Both the position numbers and the translations under genes were made by a program. Below are positions 17,901 through 25,600 of a stretch of DNA of 41,892 bases, in pieces. The DNA is from a virus, in IMG/VR virus record IMGVR_UViG_3300028423_000450, positions 1-41,892 of that record; one strand, 5' to 3'. Within the stretch, counting starts at the first letter, position 1. The number at the start of each line of letters is the position of its first letter. The notes beneath the pieces were generated by a model, which saw nothing but the letters and a program-made list of their open reading frames with translations, made no database searches and was not told the origin of the DNA.

Positions 17901-18930
17901 AGTTGCCGTCTTGGTCTGTTACGGGTTCACCCGCAGCCAACATAACAGTGTCAATCATGTCAAAATCTTCTTCAGCAAGCCCAGCTTGCATAAGAAGAGT
18001 TTCTTCAAGGTCAATATCTTCTAGCAAAACATAGTCAAAGGGCCGTTCCTGTAAATATGCAGAGACAACCACAGCTGCTGAAGGGTCAATAAGGACGTGA
18101 GTCTTTTCAACTGTGTCATATGGTTCGTCTAAAGTTTTATCATAAAAGTAAATGTCACTATCAACGTGTCCTAGGTCATCCCAGGCGCAGTCATCCCAGA
18201 TGTAGACGCGGCCGTCAATGTCAATTTTGTATAGGCGGTCGATACCAGAGCCATCTAAGCGAATGCGAGCCATAAACTCTGGCCCGACGTTCATATCTAG
18301 CTCATGCGCAAGCTTAAAATCATTTAATTCAGCTTCATATGAATCGTGGCTGTAGTAGTCTTCATAGCCAGAAGCGGTCTTTGCTTCTTTCTTGTCTTCG
18401 CGCTCAACGATAGCAGTCGCCCAACGCTGTCCGGCATCACCTCCCCACAGAGCCCAGGCAATACGACCTGCGGACGGGAACCCGTCTTCACCGTATTCGT
18501 AGCCTTTGGCTTTCTTATCTACTTCATGGCGGGGAAAGTATTTAGCAATGTGGCGAATTTTTTCAATGCCAATTTGACCACCCTTAGCCAAACGACGAGC
18601 AGTGCTATAGCCGACTCGGGTACCACCTCGACCATGCTCTTTGCGCCATTTAAGGCCCTTCTTAGCTTCCTTCTGAACCCCACCAGGAATGGTATACATA
18701 GAGCTACCGGACGCAGTTATAGGGGGGTTGATGGTAGATAGAGCAGCCAAAGCTAGCTCTTCTGTAGTCGAGTTTAGAGATGAGTTATCTGGGCTAGCCT
18801 CAACAGAAAATTTTAGTAAATCATGCTGTGAAAAATCTTCTACTAGATTGTTTTCAATGTGAACTGCTGCAAACTTTCCATCTTTTTCGAAAAGCGCCAG
18901 TCCCTTGTTTGTACCAATGAAGTTAATCAT
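14920..18930 (-). CDS. Capsid maturation protease polyprotein
   Basis: 1336 residues in several blocks. Residues 81-172 hold a conserved phage domain (G-V-Q-K-E-A-K-K-G-L, H-G-R-G-G-T-R-V-G, K-I-R-H-I-A-K-Y-F-P-R-H, G-R-I-A-W-A-L-W-G-G). Residues 590-665 hold a second (R-N-R-G-G-A-E-K-L-R-R-Y-W, G-D-W-T-R-C-V-R-Y-L-S-K-Y-M). Residues 720-840 look like the prohead serine protease (H-G-F-L-R-G-V-S-A-D-L at 780-790 supplying His and Ser, then K-A-R-V-M-A-A-T-I-V-A-K-P-A-F). Residues 895-1060 carry the domain typical of actinophage capsid proteases (G-H-I-A-A-W, Y-A-Y-F-H-T-G, G-G-H-A, G-E-D-E-F-G-I-W-V-S-G). NQPRD motifs occur at 355 and 1174. [VI]TAS[GA] motifs at 71, 578, 868 and 1116, and TASG at 185, fall at domain edges and may be self-cleavage sites. 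The start overlaps the previous gene by 8 bases. Confidence 0.85.
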   Translation of the reverse strand: MINFIGTNKGLALFEKDGKFAAVHIENNLVEDFSQHDLLKFSVEASPDNSSLNSTTEELALAALSTINPPITASGSSMYTIPGGVQKEAKKGLKWRKEHGRGGTRVGYSTARRLAKGGQIGIEKIRHIAKYFPRHEVDKKAKGYEYGEDGFPSAGRIAWALWGGDAGQRWATAIVEREDKKEAKTASGYEDYYSHDSYEAELNDFKLAHELDMNVGPEFMARIRLDGSGIDRLYKIDIDGRVYIWDDCAWDDLGHVDSDIYFYDKTLDEPYDTVEKTHVLIDPSAAVVVSAYLQERPFDYVLLEDIDLEETLLMQAGLAEEDFDMIDTVMLAAGEPVTDQDGNYTPEERSEKALNQPRDAGGKFVSTGARTVVGGDKDRGSGVITKVNSKTGMVGVRLDSGKEIEVDAKYTQAEEDVEGPRRVPKVDAPLDTSGILGEPRTPKSMPKAHLPGTYPPMEQSDFNKLINNWDSWVAEQRSKFKPLSAGGQVQDPENTDIPAKYLAIVSPDDLSAVMDLVAIVPETEETTAPVVYERKEGKWVRNDQILSDLKSATPPPVVELDDKKVLNDVLKQVDSETVTASAALLSYWVRNVDAIVAAGGLDRNRGGAEKLRRYWTRGIGGAKIMWNTPGDWTRCVRYLSKYMGPRAKGYCQLRHKEMTGVYTGSKYNVGKKSPLAASAMFNSVEDLDAKVIRQSELKARAEDARQKIALQASAIKKGEGSKFYIPLVIPEEAESGDGRKFKKGAIGIRDLPVPLLWQIKTYGVFDTGPYGREAERMVRHGFLRGVSADLDQFEAKEEKSENAEGDEMGKDKLVINKARVMAATIVAKPAFQECTIAIQNFGDQEDDVTPQDGLYEESIEEFSDVEPITASGYLEGEIPVTPPQEWFENPQLTKPTPLTVDPSGRIYGHIAAWHVSHIGLPRSTKPPRSRSKYAYFHTGVVHTDAGKDVPVGQLTLAGGHAPLSASAEEAAKHYDDTASAIADVHAGEDEFGIWVSGSLRPEIEESQVRALRASAPSGDWRPIGGSLELVAVCQVNVPGFPIARAMVASGKVLALVAAGASFFAVMKSEAVTALSDLKDAIQAHGRAKDIEKAKKHIVKRARALDKTDLIPEEWGITASAEFAEEEPTEKDIEELEKAKKEAEEQEEADSKKAERRGGGYDKEEGRQKYISGVNQPRDAKGKYRKVLARLKQDLGASGLQKALKKVEEAENLDFAGDYIRSANASSDLLVMLDRLDAKALNPEALGNVRATAAELGKAISNLPLPFGKDAEKIKYSDLPSGLRDLMEGMIDRVKSKIGKEDADVATQKLQSYMSGGDLFSQGEVQSEMSKLLRLLN

Positions 18931-19279
18931 TTACTTTAGGGCTCCTACCGAACTCGTCATGCATAAGCTTGGCATTGTTTTTTAAATGCTCCTCCGTGAG
19001 CTTCCTGTCCTTATACAAGTTCAAAGTGTCTGCTTCTTTATTTTCCCAGTCCAGCTTATATACGGCATATTTTTGCCACTTTGTATAACCTCTGTACTCA
19101 TCGTTGTTTAGCGGCACCCAGGTTTGCTCTTGAAAATCCCACTCATCTACTCCTAGCGGTGAAAACATCCAAGCGGTTTCTACTCTTCTACTGTCTGGGT
19201 GGACATAGAAAAGTACATCTACGCCAATGTCTGTCTTATCTGAGATTGGCTCGGATTTCTTTAGAAACTTGTTACCCAT
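18923..19279 (-). CDS. Hypothetical head-module protein
   Basis: 118 residues, charged and aromatic rich (W-A-W-type spacing in T-A-W-M-F-S-P-L-G-V-D-E-W-D-F and K-W-Q-K-Y-A-V-Y-K-L-D-W). AAAGG lies upstream of the ATG. It overlaps the start of the capsid protease gene by 8 bases, so the two are probably translationally coupled. No family recognised. Position between the polyvalent gene and the protease suggests a capsid-associated or assembly role, but nothing in the sequence shows which. Confidence 0.7.
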   Translation of the reverse strand: MGNKFLKKSEPISDKTDIGVDVLFYVHPDSRRVETAWMFSPLGVDEWDFQEQTWVPLNNDEYRGYTKWQKYAVYKLDWENKEADTLNLYKDRKLTEEHLKNNAKLMHDEFGRSPKVND

Positions 19280-19305
19280 TAATTATACCTTTTCAAGTGC
19301 TTTGT

Positions 19306-19656
19306 CTAGTTTACCACTTCGGAGCCATCTTCAAGAGTGCTAGAGCCTCTCCCGAGGCCCAGGGAAGCCAAAGAAGGTCGCTCTCCTTCAATCTCTATCT
19401 TTGAGTCAGCATACATAGTGTGTAGTAAAAACATGGTTGTATTTAAGTCTGTCAATGTTGTTGGTAGATAAGGACCCTCTGGTGTAGCGGGAAAATTTTC
19501 GCCGTACTCGTCTATAAGTACTCCAATTAGAGACCTTATTACTTGCTCTTGAGCGTTTGCAGTGAAGTCGTCTTTATCAGCTAATAGTCCCATGTCGGGG
19601 GTCCACTCAAAAGACATGTCATCTATTTCGAAGGCTACGGGTTCTGTATACTCCAT
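19306..19656 (-). CDS. Hypothetical head-module protein
   Basis: 116 residues, acidic. It starts within the stop codon of the giant polyvalent gene (TAATG), so its translation is probably coupled to it. It contains E-P-V-A-F-E-I-D-D-M-S-F-E-W-T, followed by a helical stretch Q-V-I-R-S-L-I-G-V-L-I-D-E-Y-G. No family recognised and no catalytic motif seen. Confidence 0.7.
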   Translation of the reverse strand: MEYTEPVAFEIDDMSFEWTPDMGLLADKDDFTANAQEQVIRSLIGVLIDEYGENFPATPEGPYLPTTLTDLNTTMFLLHTMYADSKIEIEGERPSLASLGLGRGSSTLEDGSEVVN

Positions 19657-22600
19657 TACTCAGCCTTTCTTCCTGCCGCTAGTATCAGACCAATCATGAA
19701 GTTTACTGCATCTTGGTCAAAAGAATCAACCGGACGCCCTACCTCATAGACAATGTTAAGTGGGTTTGTATATGCAGCATCTTCATACCATTTGCCATCC
19801 TCGGGGTTGTAATATCCCTTTTTCATATTCAGTGAGGGGACTACTCCACTTTCTGATTCTGGCTCTCGATAGATTACAGCTTTACCGTTTTCATCTCTAC
19901 CAACAGCGTGTCTACCTCTACCTCTAATAAACAAATCGTTTTCTGTACCAAAGATGCTTTCAAACATAGTAGTTCCTAATTCATTAGCATTCTCTTGTGG
20001 GTTATTGATTAGATTTGGGTTTTTTCTTTGATACGTTTTACTGCTATAGGGATTACTCATGTCGGTAACCAAACCAAATTCTTTATTATATCCAGGTAGC
20101 TTCTTAAAGTCAAAAAACTCATTGCCATCAGCGTCAACTTTGCGAGCACGGTCAAAAAGGTATGCTGTCTCTGCCGTAGATATATCTGGATTTGTTCTTT
20201 GTATAAAGTGCCATAGTTCGTGAAGTGCGTTGCTTCCATGCACTCCTTGAACACCACTAGATTCTTCAGGGAATAGGGTTTTACCTTTATTAGCAAGTCG
20301 GAGCGAGTACTGGTTGTCTTCATACTCTCCAAAATGCCCTCTACCGTCGTTGGACTTGGAAACTCTAATAATTCTTCCTTCTGACTCTAAATTTGCTTGC
20401 ATTTGTTGAATTAGAGAGCGGGGTATAAACTGCAACGCATCATCTATTGACTTTTTAAATGAGCTACTGCTTTTTAAATCTACGTCCATTTGAGGAGAAA
20501 GCTCCCCAAATGGTCTCTTTAGCTGCTTTAAATATTTATCAAGATTTAAAACATTGAACTCTACTCCAAGTTCTTCCAGCTCTTCCTTGATAGAGTTTCG
20601 GAACAAGTTAGAAAGCTCTTGTTGTTTATTTGCTAACTGTTCGGAAGCTTTCCTATACTTTTTTTCGGGACCCGTGGAAGGGCCTGGTCTGTTTGCCGAT
20701 TGTGTATATTCTCTCCGAGCACTTTCTTTTGCTTCTGATAATGCAAAGACTTCTTTTTGAAGTTTATCTACCTTATCGCCATATTTTTCATCGAATCGTT
20801 TTACTGCTTTGTTATATACATCTTCTCCCCCGGCTTTTAATACTTCTACCTTTTGCTTAGCTTCATCAGTTGGACGAACTACACCTTTTGTCTTGTTGCC
20901 TTTGATAGGAGCAACTGCATCACCAAAGGTTCCTTCACGAATCTGAGCGCTAGCATCATCAGGGGAAACTCTAGAAATTGATTGAGAGCCAGGATTTAGC
21001 CTAGATACATCAGCAGAAGCGCCAGTTTCTCCACCTGAGGTCTGTTTTGGTCTAGGGGTGCTTTTATATACTTGCGCTTTACTATACAGGTCTCGGTATT
21101 TAGTAACTAATTCTTCGAACTCTGCTGCTGTTATTTCGCCATCTATGGCTTTCTTAACTTGACTCTCTATATCTCTTTTTTCTTCAGTATCTTCAAAGTA
21201 GTCTGTTCTAAACCTTAATGTGTCATATAGGTCTTCAAGAATAGCTCTTGTATCATCTGATACTGGCTCAGAGGGTTTGTAAGGAATAGTTTTCTTTGGC
21301 TCTACCTCTTCTGGGTCAAAGTCTGGTAGGTCCTTATCTCTTTCTTCCTCAGTGTTAAATTTAGCTAGTTCTGTCTCAATCTCGTCTAGCTCTTCTTGAG
21401 TACGACCCTCAAAGTCTTTAACTATCTTGTTATCTCCTTTGTGGTAGAAAACGTTATATTTAGGGTCATATCCAATATCTGGTCGTTTAGCAAGACGACG
21501 TAAGGCAAGGTCCTCTTCACGAATCCAGTGAGAATATTCGCCTAGCTCTGAACTCTGGTCGTCAGATAGCTTCATATTGTTTGTATTTAGAGCCTCAGGT
21601 AGTTTCTTACCTTTAAACTCGACCTCGGCATAGTCCGAGAAGGTGTATTTACCATCATTTGGATTTTCTACAGCCCTTAGAGCAGTAATTCTTCCTCTAG
21701 AGACCTGCCCCTCGTTATTGGTCCACTCAACGATATCTCCAACAGCCAGCTGCTTGTTATCACGGTCTACATGTGTGACCATTGGCCTAGAAGCGTCTGT
21801 ACCCCTTCCACCTGAAATCCTGCTCTTAACACTAGACAAGAATGCAGACATCTGCTCTTCATTGGCATTGGGGAATTTCTCTCGCATGGAGTTTTCCATG
21901 AAAGCATATGCCCGCTCCTTTTGCTCTGGGGTGTTGGGCAGCGTTCCTACGTAACTAGCAAAAAGACGGGCAGCAGCTTCTTGGTCACCTTCGTCAAAAG
22001 CCTTGTAGAAAGAGGGTACCTCGCCGCGGCGTTGCTGCCAAAATAGATTGTCATCTGTATTCAGCTGCTGATTACGACCACTAAGCATGATGAGCGCATG
22101 CTCTTCGGGAGTACGTAGCTTCAGGTCAGTATCGTTCTTACCAGTCTCGGCGATGTTTTCAGCATTTGCCTTGCGGAGTCTTTTAATGCCTCCATAAGCA
22201 CCGCCATATAAACGACGCTCTTTTTCTGGGTTATCAGCTAAATCAAATTCTTCATCTGGGCGCTCAATGTATTTATTGAGCAGATTTTCTATGCCTCGGC
22301 TCTGCTGAGCCTTGCCGCCAACTCCAACTAGGGCGGCAAAAGAGTTTCTTGGGCTGTAGTGAATGTATTGCTCTTCACGACCGTCAATATCAACATCAAA
22401 GACCAACATCATTTTTTTGTCGTCGGTTTCTTTGACCTTAATCTGTACTGTAACATCTTTGCCCTTTGCAGGACCTTCTTCGTCTTTATAAGTCTTCCTG
22501 TGAACAACAATAGAGCCGTCTGAAGCTATGCGAGAGTCAGGGTAAAATTCAAGAAGCTTAGCCTTCATGTCTTCAGGTGAACCAGTACCCTTAGCTTCTT

Positions 22601-25600
22601 GAATATCCTCGGCCTTAAATGGAGTTCTGTCGATAGTAGTGCCGCCATCATCAAAACGAACTAAGTCCTCGGGTATAAGTCCAGCAGGAGTTGGCTCAAA
22701 ACCGTCGGGAACATTGGTGTAAATATCATCTTCTGCATCTACATCCGCCTGAGGAGCAGGTGTTTCTACTTCTTCTACGTCCTCGAGTTCTTTCTCATAG
22801 TCATCTTCGGTTTCGGTGGCATCACGCTCGAGTTCCTGACGGCGACGCTCATCCTCTTCTCGGCGACGACGCTCATCCTCAAGCTCGCGCCTTACTCTTT
22901 CGTCTACATCGTCCAAGTCGTCCATAGGAATTGGCGTAGCCCTCCGGCGCTCAGGAGGAAGAACATCGTCTCCGGTTTTCTTTACACGAGATAGCCTTGC
23001 AGCAACAGCAGCCGGTGGAACATCGCCGTCCTCAACTGCATCTTGGAATCGGTCGTTCCTAGCAACCTGGTCCACTAAAACGTCAAAGAGAGCGGGGTCC
23101 TGGTCTCTGTTTTTGTATATATCTATGTACCTTGATATTGAACCATCTTCGTCATAAGGCTCAAAGAACTCTCTAAGCCTCTCGATATTACGGTCATCTG
23201 AAGCGCTAACCCTGTTAGGGAAATCTGCCTCGAGCTCTTCCCATGAATCGTACTTAGTTGTTCCAATATCCGGGTTAGTTCTTGGACGCAGAGTTATAGT
23301 TCCATCTTTATTCTGCTTAACGTTCCAACGCTCACCGTTGACATACTTCGAGTAAGTTCCGTTCTGAGTTTCAGTCCATGTCTCGACAAAAGTAGGTGTC
23401 TTTGTATATTGAACAGGCAAAGAGTCTTCTGGCACATTGTCTGCACGCAAGTCCTCTACTAGCTTTTCCGCGTCTTCCTTTTCTTGTTCAGGAGTAGCTT
23501 TCTTCTCGGGAGTACGTGCATCTACTGGCTCATCTTTGGCGTAAGTAATCTTTTTGTCCGAACCATCGTGCTCAACGCTAACTACATCTATGCCACTCTT
23601 GGTGCGACCTTTCTTGACGTTGGTCGCGGTTCCGATTGGATTTCCTTCCTCGTCATAAAGTTCGTCGCCAACCTTAATGTCTGCAGCTGTTTTTGTAGGT
23701 GTTGCCTTTTTCTTGGGCGCGGGGGTTTCCGGGGCTGGTGTTGGCTTTTCTGCGACCGGAGTTGTCTCTTCTTGGCGTTCTGGTTCTCCGAACTCTAGTC
23801 GAGATACTCTGTTTCCCTTACGGAAAGTCTTTTCGTAGACGTCGCCGGCTTCGTCTGTACCAATTAGAAGAACTTCGTCGTTCTCTAGACCTTCGCTGTC
23901 TTCGAGACGAACGTTCTTGCCGGTGTCTGGGTCTACAAAGAATGTATCTTCGTCTGGGTCCAAGTCTTCAACAGCAGTCCTACGTGTAGTGCGAACAGGA
24001 CGGTCAAAGTCGCTTGGTTCATCATCTACCTCTAGGTCAGGGGCGTCAATATCATCGTCATCAAAATCAAACTCATCGTCATCAAGCATGTCCGCTGGAG
24101 AGAAGGTAGCCTCTTTGAGCTCTGGCATATTCCAAGCTTCTGCACCAACATCTGGGTCACGGTCCATAGCATTGTTAGCCGGTTCAACTCCGTCTTTGCC
24201 CTGGAAATCCCTTAGCCAAGCTAGCTTACCTAAAGCCATCTTTTCTCTTGCTCTGGTAACAGCAACATAAATAGTACGCAGCTCTTCTAGTGAAGGCATT
24301 TTTGTTTCAGTTTTAGTGCCGCCGTCTTCGCCGCCCTCGGTAATTGCTTCCTTAGGTTCAGGGAAGTCTTCACCGATAATTACGTTGTCGGCTTCTAGAC
24401 CCTTCATCCGGTGAGTGGTTGTAATCCGGACGTCGTAAGTTGGGTCCTCTTCCTCCCGAGGCTTCATTCCTTCTGGAATCCTATTAGAGATTTCGGTCAG
24501 AAGTCCAGCCCTTTGCTCATCATCAGCATTAGGCATGTATTTGTTCCAGAACTTGCCTTCTCTATTCCACCTAAAACCTTTTTCTTTTAGGAGGCTTTTG
24601 AAGTCAGTGTCTGCATCTATTTTGGCTGAAGCTCCTTGGAAGTCTCCGTAAACCTCAATGTTGCCATCATCACTAATTCTGTAGTTTTGTAGCGCCCCGT
24701 TGCTATCCAGCAGTGTGGCCTCTTCACCAACAGTACCTGTTATATCTTTAGAGATTAGGTTAGATGTACCGGAGTCGTCGTCCTTTAGAACTTTCAAGTT
24801 TGGTAAAACGTTTTCTTCTACTTCTTGTAGACCTTTTTCCCAATCATTGTTGCCGATTTTATTTAGTAGGTCTATCCACTTTGCAGCACGAGAATCTTTA
24901 TCAATCGCAATAAGGTCTCTCACGTCTTTCATGGTGCGGAGACCAGCAAAGTCTTCGCTATCTGCATCCCTACCGTCAGGAGTTTTAGGTGAGGGGCCTC
25001 TAGAGTCAAAATCAGTGTCTTTCAACCACTTCAAGGTGTAGATAGCTTTTTCTAGGTCGTTCTTAAATACTGGTAGTACTCCTACACTACGACCCTCTTC
25101 CAACTGCCTCTGAATTTCGCCCAAGCCTCCGGCATTTGAACGTACAATAATAACCGTGTCCTCGTCAGGACCAAAGGGGATTGAGTCACGGTCAACAATT
25201 TCTCCGCCCTCGCCGACTCCACGGACCCTTGCGTCAGCACCAAGAAGGTTTAGGGCGGCATTAGAAGGACCTGCTAGTTCTGGTCCAAATCTTCTCACCA
25301 TTGTAAGCGGTAGCTCTACATCTGCATCTTTACTTGCATTCTTCAGAGCATTGACAGCTCCACGCCATTCGTAGATGGCTTGGTTTGGGTCACCAACGTG
25401 AACTATCTGAACATTTTTTTGATTTTTTACAACAGAGGCAACAGCAGCATTTGTGTCCTGAGCTTCGTCGAAGAAAACAACGTCAACTTTTTTACCGTTA
25501 ACCTCATACTCGCTGAGGTCAGGGTCACTCAAGGACCACATTTTTACAGCGTGGTCATGCTTTATTCTTACGCGCTTACCCTCGTACTTGCCTGTCTCCT

